A stretch of 64,000 bases of DNA from a bacterium 336/3 (GTDB lineage: Bacteria > Bacteroidota > Bacteroidia > Cytophagales > Thermonemataceae): NCBI GenBank assembly GCA_001281695.1, contig LJIE01000001.1, positions 3,929,521 to 3,993,520 on the forward strand, read 5' to 3'. Shown piece by piece: positions 25,501 to 33,955 of this stretch. The position numbers were made by a program, and so were the translations under genes. Every line of letters begins with the position of its first letter. Within the stretch, counting starts at the first letter, position 1. The notes under the pieces were generated by a model, which ran no database searches, had not been told where the DNA came from, and worked only from the letters and a program-made list of their open reading frames with translations.

Positions 25501-26907
25501 TTATTCCCAAAATCTTTCTCCAGCAGCCCAACGAAGCATCACTTTTGATTTCTCATATTTACTTTGTAAAGACACCAATTTTATCTGTAATTCAATGAGT
25601 TTACTCTCTCTAGTATTGATTAAGAATACTGAACTTTCTCCGTTAGTAAAACGCTGATATTCAGCACTTCTTAATAATTCTTGATTACTTACAATATCTT
25701 GCTGACGAACTATATTTTGCTGTAAAAGAAGTGTTTCGTTGTAAGTAGCTTTGATTTCTGTGATAATTTCTCTTGCTGTCTGATTTTGATCAAGTCTATT
25801 TTGATCTAATTTAAAACGTGTTTGGAATAATTTTCCTCTTTCTTTTCGTAAAAGTACAGGAAAACTTACATCAAAACCTATTTTATAATTGTTAGAAAAA
25901 TACTCTCCACTTACTTCAAGCTTATTAGGATTATACCCTGCAAGCAAATTATAATTTAAGTTGATTCTTGGTTTTAGTCTATCTTGCTGAAACTTTCTTT
26001 CAATTTCTAATTGTGTGATTTTGAATCGTATTTTTTGGAGTTCAGGATGATTTTCTTGAGCAAATGCAAGCAGTTGGTTCAAACGAGCTTCTGTCAAGTT
26101 TTCCGTGATATCTAAATTTTGAGGAATTGCATTAGTTGGAAGTTCAACAGGTTGATCTTCAAGCCATAAATGATTAGATAACACCAAAGTTGCATTTTTG
26201 AAGTCAATTTCAGCTTGCCTGAGTTGTATTGTACGTTCTTGAAAAGTAATTTTAGCCTCTACAGAATCTATCCCTGGTGATTCTCCAAAAGAAATGCGTT
26301 GTTTTACAAATTTGAATCGGTCTTCTGCCAATTGATAACCTCTTTGAATAAATGCAAGTTCATTGTAGGCAAAAAACCATTCCCAATAATCTTTACTCGC
26401 TGAATAAAACAATTTATTTAATATTTTTATTCTTTCAGCTCCAGCTATTTTTTGAGCTACCTGAGCTTGTCTGAGTGTTGCTCTTCTGGCATCTATGAGT
26501 AAATTTTGACCTAAAGGAATACTAATACCAGCATACATAAGTCCTTGTTGTGGCGATTTTTCATCTTCACCAAGTAAGGAACCTTCATTGAGTTCATATC
26601 CAGCTTTGAGTTCTCCTATCCAAATGGGAGCTTTTAGACGACTGTCCCAATAACTATAATAAAACTTATCTTTTAAAGTTTTTTGTGCATAATCTACTTC
26701 TATTTTTGGGTCAAAATTCCCCCTAGAAATTCTGATTTCTTCCTGAGCTATACGAGGCAAATAATCAGTTGCCTTTACCATTGGATGATTTTTTAGCATT
26801 TGAGCGTACAAATCTTTAATGCTAAATACCTTCTTGCCAGCAGTATCAATTTGAGCAAGGGTAGTAAATGAAACTAAAAAAATAAATAAAAAATATATAA
26901 AATGCAT
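25501..26907 (-). CDS. TolC-family outer-membrane efflux protein
   Basis: The 468-residue protein has a signal peptide (MHFIYFLFIFLVSFTTLAQ), and two long helical repeats with TolC/OEP character: ARRATLRQAQVAQKIAGAER, FVKQRISFGESPGIDSVEA and TNGESSVFLINTRESKLIEL. TolC trimers make the outer-membrane channel of tripartite exporters. It is the last gene of an operon ABC, HlyD, TolC, separated from hlyD by 76 bases with a perfect 10-bp hairpin. Confidence 0.9.
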   Translation of the reverse strand: MHFIYFLFIFLVSFTTLAQIDTAGKKVFSIKDLYAQMLKNHPMVKATDYLPRIAQEEIRISRGNFDPKIEVDYAQKTLKDKFYYSYWDSRLKAPIWIGELKAGYELNEGSLLGEDEKSPQQGLMYAGISIPLGQNLLIDARRATLRQAQVAQKIAGAERIKILNKLFYSASKDYWEWFFAYNELAFIQRGYQLAEDRFKFVKQRISFGESPGIDSVEAKITFQERTIQLRQAEIDFKNATLVLSNHLWLEDQPVELPTNAIPQNLDITENLTEARLNQLLAFAQENHPELQKIRFKITQLEIERKFQQDRLKPRINLNYNLLAGYNPNKLEVSGEYFSNNYKIGFDVSFPVLLRKERGKLFQTRFKLDQNRLDQNQTAREIITEIKATYNETLLLQQNIVRQQDIVSNQELLRSAEYQRFTNGESSVFLINTRESKLIELQIKLVSLQSKYEKSKVMLRWAAGERFWE

Positions 26908-26946
26908 AAAATTACCATCTAAGCCTTCAAAGAATATAACAATGAA

Positions 26947-26970
26947 TAGGGCAAATATACATTTGCCCTA
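26947..26970 (-). promoter_or_regulatory. Hairpin between hlyD-like and tolC-like genes
   Basis: TAGGGCAAAT and ATTTGCCCTA form a perfect 10-bp stem with a 4-nt loop. No T-run follows on the reverse strand, so an mRNA processing or stabilising element is more likely than a terminator. Confidence 0.5.
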
Positions 26971-26983
26971 AGATATTAAAATA

Positions 26984-28366
26984 TTATTTTTTATCTTTCT
27001 TTTGTTCTTTTAGATTAGGAGGAAGCTTCTCATCTTTGATACGAGGCTCTTCATCTAAACTAGGAGGGAAACCATTGAGTTGTCGCCAGATTTCATACCA
27101 AATGGGAACATCTCTGAGCATAAACCAACCATAAGTTCCTGTACCTATACGCAGTTGAGTAGGCCAAGGTTTTTCTTTTTCGTCTGGAGCTATCAGTACC
27201 CTATATTTGTTATCTTTGGTATTGACATAATCAATGACGATTACCTCGCCTCCAAATGTACCAATATTTACAGCAGGCCAACCAGAAAATTGTAATGCGG
27301 GGAAACCATCAAATTCCAAACGAACTTTTGTACCTTTTGAAATCAGTGGCAAATCCATTGCTTTTACATACAATTCAATTGCCTTTTTGGGTTGAGCAGG
27401 TTGAATGGTAACCACAGCATCCCCTTCTTTTACAGTTTCTCCAATACCAGCTTTTAAGGCTTTTATCACATAACCAGCTTGCGGAGCTAATATAAAATAC
27501 TGATTATTACGGATTTGAATATTTGAGAATTTGTTTTGTTTTTCGGAGAGTTCTCCTTTGGAAGTAGCCAAATAAGACTGATAATAACTTTTTTCCGATT
27601 CAGCTTTGGCTATTTTATCCATATAATCGGCTCTTGTAGAATTATAGTCAGCCAAACTTTGATAAAGCTCTTGTTTTGCTCCTAAATATTTATTTTCGGA
27701 AGAATTGTATTTGGCAAATTTGTCTTGGAATGTACCTTGTCTTTTCAAAAACTCATTCAACGAAATTAAACCTGCTTCATGTTGTTTTTTAGAGTTATCA
27801 AATTGTGTTTTTTCTAGCTCATATTGCAATTTAGCATTTTGAAAATCCATACTATCAGCAGAGAGTTTATTACGATTTTGTGCTATTTTCGCCCTTGATT
27901 TCTCTAAACCAAATATTTGCCCTTCTTGCAAAGCTGCTAAACGATTATCAATAGCATTAATATTTCTCATGGTCGCTTCTATACTTTCTCCTTTTGCAAG
28001 AACCTGTTCTTCTATTCTTTTGAGTTGTTCTGGGTCAAAATAATCTGTCTTAACTTCTGACAAAATAAGAATTGTATCGTTTTGAGCTACAAATTGTCCT
28101 TCTTGAACATGCCATTCTTTTATTTGTCCAGCAATAACGGCTGTAACATCTTGGGGACGGTCTTGTGGTGCAAAAGCCGTTATTCTTCCATTTCCTCTAA
28201 CGTTTTGTTGCCAAGGCAAAAATAAACAGAAAAAGCCAAACACCATAATTCCTGTTATCCAATATGTTAGAATTCTTGCTGAACGAGGTGTTTGCAAAAG
28301 CCTTAAAGAATAAACCTTTTTTTCTACTTCTTGGGCATTGATATGTTCATTCGATATTTTCAACAT
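26984..28366 (-). CDS. HlyD-family periplasmic adaptor protein
   Basis: The 460-residue protein has one transmembrane helix near the N-terminus (about 33-53, TYWITGIMVFGFFCLFLPW), a lipoyl-like half motif (VIAGQIKEWHVQEGQFV), a long coiled-coil hairpin (about 120-285), the second lipoyl half (ILAPQAGYVIKALKAGIGETVKEGD), and beta-barrel and membrane-proximal parts. It would link the ABC protein to the TolC channel. It is 27 bases after the ABC gene. The C-terminus is lysine-rich and longer than in HlyD itself. Confidence 0.9.
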   Translation of the reverse strand: MLKISNEHINAQEVEKKVYSLRLLQTPRSARILTYWITGIMVFGFFCLFLPWQQNVRGNGRITAFAPQDRPQDVTAVIAGQIKEWHVQEGQFVAQNDTILILSEVKTDYFDPEQLKRIEEQVLAKGESIEATMRNINAIDNRLAALQEGQIFGLEKSRAKIAQNRNKLSADSMDFQNAKLQYELEKTQFDNSKKQHEAGLISLNEFLKRQGTFQDKFAKYNSSENKYLGAKQELYQSLADYNSTRADYMDKIAKAESEKSYYQSYLATSKGELSEKQNKFSNIQIRNNQYFILAPQAGYVIKALKAGIGETVKEGDAVVTIQPAQPKKAIELYVKAMDLPLISKGTKVRLEFDGFPALQFSGWPAVNIGTFGGEVIVIDYVNTKDNKYRVLIAPDEKEKPWPTQLRIGTGTYGWFMLRDVPIWYEIWRQLNGFPPSLDEEPRIKDEKLPPNLKEQKKDKK

Positions 28367-28393
28367 ATATTATATTTTTATTTATCAAGGTTA

Positions 28394-30640
28394 TTATCTT
28401 TCTGTACGTTTGGGAGCTACATTACGTAAAATGTCTAATACTACATTTTGCTGTGAAATCAATTCTCTAAAATCTTCATTGGTAAGCATTTCATTATAAT
28501 CTCCTATTTTAGCAATTGTTCGATTTTGCATTAAAACTATGCGTGGACAATTGGCTAAAATGGTAATATCATTAGATATTAAAATAAGTGTCCATTCATT
28601 CTCAGGGTTCATTAAGAAGTTAATAATTTTATTTTTCTCATTTATAGAAAAGTCCTTCAAAAAGTCATTGATAATAAGCATTTTAGGTTTAGAAGCTATA
28701 CATCTTGCTAAAACCAGCTTACGTCTTTGTACTGATGAGAGTTCTTTCCCTCCTGCAGTCATTTCAGTATGTAAACCATCAGGCAAAGCATTTATTTGCT
28801 CCAATAAGCCTACATTCTCTAAAGCCCAAACAATATCGCTATAGGTTACTTTACCTTTACCCATTGAAATATTATCGAGAATTGTTCCTGCAAAAATCTC
28901 ATCTTCAGAGAAATTATCTTCTGTTACAGCCTGATAACTATAAATATTAATGTCTCTTAAAGAACAATTTGCTATGGTTGCTACTCCATCAAATTCATCA
29001 AAACTACCTAAAATCATTTTAATCAAGGAATTTTTTCCTGCTCCATCCCCTCCAGAAATACAGACTCTTTCATTAGAAGAAATATCCAAATTAATGTTCT
29101 TAAGCATATATTTATCCCCATAATGTACAGATAAATCTTTAAGATGTAATGATAAGCCCCCATGTACTTTTGTCAAATCTACTTTAATACCATGTTCTTT
29201 GTTTAAGGGTACATCTGTAACATTTCCTATTTTCTCTGCAGAAGTCATCAAATCATAAATAATATCCATACTCACAACCAATTTTTCTACTGAACCCACT
29301 ACCAAGATAATCACGACTTCAGAGGCTACAAACTGCCCCAACGTGATTTGTCCATCTACTACCAAAAAAGTACCGACTATCAATAAACCAGCTGTAACAG
29401 CAATTTTAAATATGGTAATGCTTAAATAATGCCCAATAAGTACTTTAAAGTGTTTTTTTCTGTAATAAAGATAATTATTTACATAATTATCCATTTTTTG
29501 TAAAGGCAAATTAGAATTACTTGCTAGTCTAAACGAATTCACCGTTCTTGCTACTTCCTCAAGCCAATGAGCAATTTTATATTTATATTTTGACTCCATC
29601 ATACTTGCTTCTAAACCTTTCGCTCCAGCAAAGTAAAAAGTTGCTATCAATGAACCAATCGTTATGATTGAAAATGCCATGAAAGATGGATGATAAAAGG
29701 CAAGTAATAACAAACCCGCAAGAATTTGGATAATTGCCCCCAAGATATCAATCAAGAGTTTTGGTAAACCTTTTTGGATTGTTAAAATATCAAAAAATCG
29801 GTTCATTAACTCAGGAGGATAATATTTGCTCAATTTTTCGGGCTTCATACGTGGCAACCTATAAATAAACTCAAAGGCTGTCTTTGCAAAAACACGTTGT
29901 TGTAAAATTTCCACAACTGTCATCTGCATAATTTGTAAACCTCCTGTAATCATTACCCCAACTATAATAAGTACCATCAAAACTACCGTAGAACTTACAA
30001 CAGAACCTGCTGAAATAAGCGTAATAATAGCCTGAATACCAAGAGGTAACGAAAGTGATAAAAGTCCAATTACTATGGAATAAATATAGATATAAGCTAT
30101 ATCTTTTCGTTCTGAACGCAGTAATCTGAATACTCTTTGAGCAGGTGTTGGTATTTTACCTTTATTATAATAGTCATCCTCCAAATATTCCATTGGAAAG
30201 CATGTAACGATAATAATTTGCCCATTTAACTCTTGATGAGGGTTATTCTGATAAACCACCAAACTATTCACATCCAAGCGAGAATCATAATACTCTTTTT
30301 CTGATTGTGTATGAAAGTTATAAACAACTGTCCTACCTTTTTTATCTTTTTTAAGAAGTAAGGGCTCTGCCTTTTGCTCATCTTTTTTCAAAAAAACCAA
30401 CATGGGAAATTCTGCTTGCTCTACAAACAAATCAAAATCTTGCAGAGGCATGTTGTTTTTAAGAATATTCAAATTAATCTTTCTTGCTGTATCACCCAAG
30501 TCATCCACAAAATGATATATTTCATCAATTGTATAATCTCGTTTATCTGAATAAGATTCTTTGATATCAAACTCGTTGAAATTGTGTTCGATACCTAATG
30601 CAAGTTTCCGTACTATTTGGTCTATGTGGTGGCTATTCAT
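28394..30640 (-). CDS. ABC exporter subunit (type I secretion type) with a degenerate nucleotide-binding domain
   Basis: From ATG 30640 the protein has 748 residues: an N-terminal domain (1-150) without a recognisable C39 catalytic site, an ABC type-1 transmembrane domain (about 170-450), and a nucleotide-binding domain whose motifs are altered. Walker A is GDGAGK followed by Asn537 instead of Ser/Thr. The signature is LSSVQ (634-638) instead of LSGGQ. Walker B ends Asn658-Asp659 instead of Asp-Glu. The switch histidine is Asn690. The Q-loop is also changed. The fold is retained. ATP hydrolysis is doubtful. The longer frame to 30796 adds 52 residues not expected in the family. First gene of the export operon. 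Confidence 0.82.
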   Translation of the reverse strand: MNSHHIDQIVRKLALGIEHNFNEFDIKESYSDKRDYTIDEIYHFVDDLGDTARKINLNILKNNMPLQDFDLFVEQAEFPMLVFLKKDEQKAEPLLLKKDKKGRTVVYNFHTQSEKEYYDSRLDVNSLVVYQNNPHQELNGQIIIVTCFPMEYLEDDYYNKGKIPTPAQRVFRLLRSERKDIAYIYIYSIVIGLLSLSLPLGIQAIITLISAGSVVSSTVVLMVLIIVGVMITGGLQIMQMTVVEILQQRVFAKTAFEFIYRLPRMKPEKLSKYYPPELMNRFFDILTIQKGLPKLLIDILGAIIQILAGLLLLAFYHPSFMAFSIITIGSLIATFYFAGAKGLEASMMESKYKYKIAHWLEEVARTVNSFRLASNSNLPLQKMDNYVNNYLYYRKKHFKVLIGHYLSITIFKIAVTAGLLIVGTFLVVDGQITLGQFVASEVVIILVVGSVEKLVVSMDIIYDLMTSAEKIGNVTDVPLNKEHGIKVDLTKVHGGLSLHLKDLSVHYGDKYMLKNINLDISSNERVCISGGDGAGKNSLIKMILGSFDEFDGVATIANCSLRDINIYSYQAVTEDNFSEDEIFAGTILDNISMGKGKVTYSDIVWALENVGLLEQINALPDGLHTEMTAGGKELSSVQRRKLVLARCIASKPKMLIINDFLKDFSINEKNKIINFLMNPENEWTLILISNDITILANCPRIVLMQNRTIAKIGDYNEMLTNEDFRELISQQNVVLDILRNVAPKRTER

Positions 30641-30805
30641 GCTACTAATAGTTTTACTATTAAACCCATAAAAAATTAAAAAGTTTCTTTTTTTGTATAA
30701 TTTTGTGTTAAATTTGAAATAATATGTATTTTTCAGTTTGTCAATAACGCAAAAAAAAGAGATATAAAAAAACTTTAAATTTAAGAACTTAAACAACTGT
30801 GCATA

Positions 30806-32335
30806 ATGGCATACAATCCTTATAAAAGATTAACACTTACCTATTCGATTGCGTTAAGTATTATTGCATTAATGACCATTCTCAGCTATTTTTTTGTAAG
30901 TGAATATCTTGTAACTGACCCTGAAAATCCTTCTGATAGACGTTCTCATATAGGTAGGATGATCAATTTTAATGGAGCTTGTGCCACCTATAGTCAAGAA
31001 ATAGCTTTACTTTCTATGCTTGCTTGCAATGCCCCTACCAAAGATTCAGCAGCTACTCTGATAGAACAAATGGAATTCAAGTGGGAACTTTTAGATAAAG
31101 CCTATAAAGGTTTAAAGCAAGGTGATGATGATTATGGTTTGAATGCCCGTTTTAATACCCCAGATATTTTAGCTGACTTCAAAAATACAGATTTGTACTA
31201 TAATCCAATGGTTACGCAAGTCAAAGACATATTAAGCCTAAAAAACGAAGTTTTACCCAAAGATAGCCTTTTATTTTTTACCAGTATCAGAGGTATTCAA
31301 CCAAAACTTACAGAAGCAGCCAGCGATTTTTCCAATAAAATGCTTGATTTGAGCTTTTCTTACGACCAAAAAGCTGCTGATGAGCTTGCTTATTGGGGTA
31401 GAGTAGAATTTTGGCTTACTATTTTTACATTATTGGTGCTATTATTAGAAGCTATTATTATTTTCAGACCTGCTGCCAATACTATCAAGAGCTATATTGA
31501 AGAAGTAAATAAGAAAAATCAGGATTTACAACTTGCTTACGACCAAATCAAAGCAAACGAATCTCAACTAAAATTAAATGCAGAAAATTTAGCCCGAACC
31601 AATGGTGAGCTTGTAAAGTCGCAACATGAGTTAAAAGATAGTAATTTGATGAAAGACAAGTTCTTTTCAATTATTGTTCATGATTTAAAAAGCCCTCTCA
31701 ATTCACTCAAAGCTCTTACGGGTCTATTATATCGTTTTACAGATAAAATAACCAAAGAGGAAATTCAACAAACAGCTGAAGATTTGAACCAATCCATTGA
31801 TAACCTTTTTGAGTTTATCAATAATTTACTCACATGGGCAAAAATACAAATGCAAGAAGTTGGTTTCCAATCACAACATTTTGACTTAAAAGATCTTGTA
31901 GAAAAACAGCTACAATTGTTTAAAGTATATGCTCAATCCAAAAATATTACATTGAAATATATTGCATCTAAAAATCTTACTGTATATGCAGATCCCAATT
32001 ATACAGATATGGTAATTAGAAATTTAGTTTCCAATGCCATGAAATTTACTCCTAATGGTGGTGAAGTAAAAGTAACAGCCAAGACTAAAAATGGTTATGT
32101 AGAAATTTCTGTTTCTGATACAGGTGTTGGTATTGACCCACAAATGCTTAAATCTATTTTCCGTTGGGATAACAAACATGTTACTCCTGGTACATTAGGC
32201 GAAAAAGGAACAGGTTTGGGGCTTATGCTTTCTAAAGATTTTGTAGAAAAAAGTGGAGGAACAATTTCCGTAATCAGCGAACTCAATAAAGGGTCTATTT
32301 TTACTTTTACTTTACCCACAGAAAAGAGCAATTAA
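30806..32335 (+). CDS. Membrane sensor histidine kinase
   Basis: The 509-residue protein has transmembrane helices at about 12-33 and 195-220 enclosing a helical periplasmic domain that resembles the PilJ/NIT type. A coiled coil (about 225-285) leads to HisKA with the phospho-acceptor in IVHDLKSPLNSLK, then the HATPase domain with NLVSNAMKFTP (N-box), DTGVGI, and GTGLGL. No receiver domain is attached. It is divergent from the degenerate ABC export operon, and trpF follows 3 bases later, so they are co-transcribed. The signal is unknown. Confidence 0.9.
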   Translation: MAYNPYKRLTLTYSIALSIIALMTILSYFFVSEYLVTDPENPSDRRSHIGRMINFNGACATYSQEIALLSMLACNAPTKDSAATLIEQMEFKWELLDKAYKGLKQGDDDYGLNARFNTPDILADFKNTDLYYNPMVTQVKDILSLKNEVLPKDSLLFFTSIRGIQPKLTEAASDFSNKMLDLSFSYDQKAADELAYWGRVEFWLTIFTLLVLLLEAIIIFRPAANTIKSYIEEVNKKNQDLQLAYDQIKANESQLKLNAENLARTNGELVKSQHELKDSNLMKDKFFSIIVHDLKSPLNSLKALTGLLYRFTDKITKEEIQQTAEDLNQSIDNLFEFINNLLTWAKIQMQEVGFQSQHFDLKDLVEKQLQLFKVYAQSKNITLKYIASKNLTVYADPNYTDMVIRNLVSNAMKFTPNGGEVKVTAKTKNGYVEISVSDTGVGIDPQMLKSIFRWDNKHVTPGTLGEKGTGLGLMLSKDFVEKSGGTISVISELNKGSIFTFTLPTEKSN

Positions 32336-32338
32336 ACA

Positions 32339-33004
32339 ATGAATATTTCTTGGAAAATTTGTGGGATGCGAGATACTCACAACATCGAATTGATTTCCCA
32401 TTTAAAGCCCAATTATATGGGCTTTATTTTCTATCCAGCTTCCAAACGTTTTGTAGGTGAAAATTTCAGTATACCTTCTCTGCCTATATCTATCCACAAA
32501 GTAGGTGTATTTGTCAATGAAAATGTGTATAATATCCTTGAAAAAACAAAGAAATATGGGTTATCCACAATTCAGTTGCACGGAGAAGAAACTATGGATT
32601 TTTGTGAAGAATTGGCTTCAAAAACTTCTCTAAATATCATAAAAGCATTTGGAGTTTCTGAAGATTTTGATTTCTCCATTTTAGAGTCTTATTCTACTTA
32701 TGTAAATGCCTTCCTTTTTGATACCAAAGGTCAGGAAAGAGGTGGAAATGGCGTTTCTTTTGACTGGAATATTTTAAAAAACTACAATTTGAATGTTCCA
32801 TTGTGGATAAGTGGCGGAATAAGCTTGGAAAACATTCAAGAGTTATTCACATTTTTAGAAAGTCATCCACAATTACTGATTGAGGTAATAGATCTCAATA
32901 GCCGTTTTGAGGACTCTCCTGCTCTCAAAAATCTTGAAAAATTAAAAGCCTTCCAAAGCATTTTAGAACAACAAAAAAATAACTATTCACAAAACAACAT
33001 ATAA
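32339..33004 (+). CDS. trpF: Phosphoribosylanthranilate isomerase
   Basis: The 221-residue protein shows the TrpF beginning WKICGMRD, then MGFIFYPASKRFVGE, STIQLHGEE, FDTKG and LWISGGI. It isomerises N-(5-phosphoribosyl)anthranilate in tryptophan synthesis. Cys in the first strand (KICGM) and Asp in LFDTK are the expected catalytic residues. It is not next to other trp genes: it follows the histidine kinase gene by 3 bases and precedes outer-membrane protein genes, which is an unusual position. Confidence 0.92.
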   Translation: MNISWKICGMRDTHNIELISHLKPNYMGFIFYPASKRFVGENFSIPSLPISIHKVGVFVNENVYNILEKTKKYGLSTIQLHGEETMDFCEELASKTSLNIIKAFGVSEDFDFSILESYSTYVNAFLFDTKGQERGGNGVSFDWNILKNYNLNVPLWISGGISLENIQELFTFLESHPQLLIEVIDLNSRFEDSPALKNLEKLKAFQSILEQQKNNYSQNNI

Positions 33005-33070
33005 AATTAACATTGTTTTTTTGTTTTGTAGGAGTTAAAGTCCTATTTTTAGGCTAAATATGAGGATATT

Positions 33071-33934
33071 ATGCAAAAATTCTACTTTGCTTATTTGTTA
33101 TTTTTTATTTCTCTTTGTGCTTTTTCACAAAATAAAACCCTTTCGGGTACAAGTGGAAGTGTGAGTGGTGGTATGTCAGGAATTAGTACAGCACTTGCTG
33201 ATGAATGGGCTGTTTTTAATAACATTGGAGCATTATCAGCTACCAAAGACCTCTCACTCAATGCTATGATGGCTTTTGAGAATCGTTTTAATGTAAAAGC
33301 TCTCAATTCTTACCATTTCGGTGTAATCAATCCCTTTTCGTTTGGTGGTGTTGGTGGCTTGACTATCAATAGGTTTGGAGATAAATATTACAACGAAACA
33401 CAAGTAGGTTTGGGTTATAGTCATCAAGTTAGTTTGGTAAGCGTTGGGGCAAAAGTCAATTATTATCAAGTTGCTGTAAACGACCAAATAGGGCTTACTC
33501 AAAGTACAAGAAGCACTTTACTTGTAGAATTGGGTGGTTTGGCAAAACTTTCTGAAAAATGGGCAGTAGGGATTTATGGATATAATTTTACACAATCAAA
33601 ACTCAAAGCTGCTGAAGGAGAAGACAGAATACCTGTCATTTTGAAAGCTGGTGTGAGTTATAAACCTTATAAAAAGCTCTTTTTAAGTTTGGAAACTGAA
33701 AAAGATATAGATTATGATGCAACTGTAAGAGCTGGTATCAATTACCAAATTCATCAGAATTTCTTTGTAAGAACAGGTATTTCTACAAAACCTTTCAATT
33801 CGTCTTTTGGAATAGGTTTTCAACCTAAAAATTTAAGTTTTGATTATGCTTTGAGCAATAACAATGCTTTGGGTTGGATTCACCAGCTTTCTTTACGTTA
33901 TGTTTTCAAAAAGAAAGTGGTTACTGTTGATTAA
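33071..33934 (+). CDS. PorV/PorQ-like outer-membrane beta-barrel protein
   Basis: The 287-residue protein has a signal peptide (1-19, ending LCAFSQ), then GTSGSVSGGMSGISTALADEWAVFNN, typical of UPF0164/PorV-like barrels, alternating beta strands and an aromatic C-terminal strand (HQLSLRYVF). PorV and PorQ serve type IX secretion in Bacteroidota. Whether this copy does is not clear from sequence alone. It is 21 bases before the HhH-barrel gene, so the two are likely co-expressed. Confidence 0.72.
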   Translation: MQKFYFAYLLFFISLCAFSQNKTLSGTSGSVSGGMSGISTALADEWAVFNNIGALSATKDLSLNAMMAFENRFNVKALNSYHFGVINPFSFGGVGGLTINRFGDKYYNETQVGLGYSHQVSLVSVGAKVNYYQVAVNDQIGLTQSTRSTLLVELGGLAKLSEKWAVGIYGYNFTQSKLKAAEGEDRIPVILKAGVSYKPYKKLFLSLETEKDIDYDATVRAGINYQIHQNFFVRTGISTKPFNSSFGIGFQPKNLSFDYALSNNNALGWIHQLSLRYVFKKKVVTVD

Positions 33935-33955
33935 TTTATGCAAAAAAAATAACTT

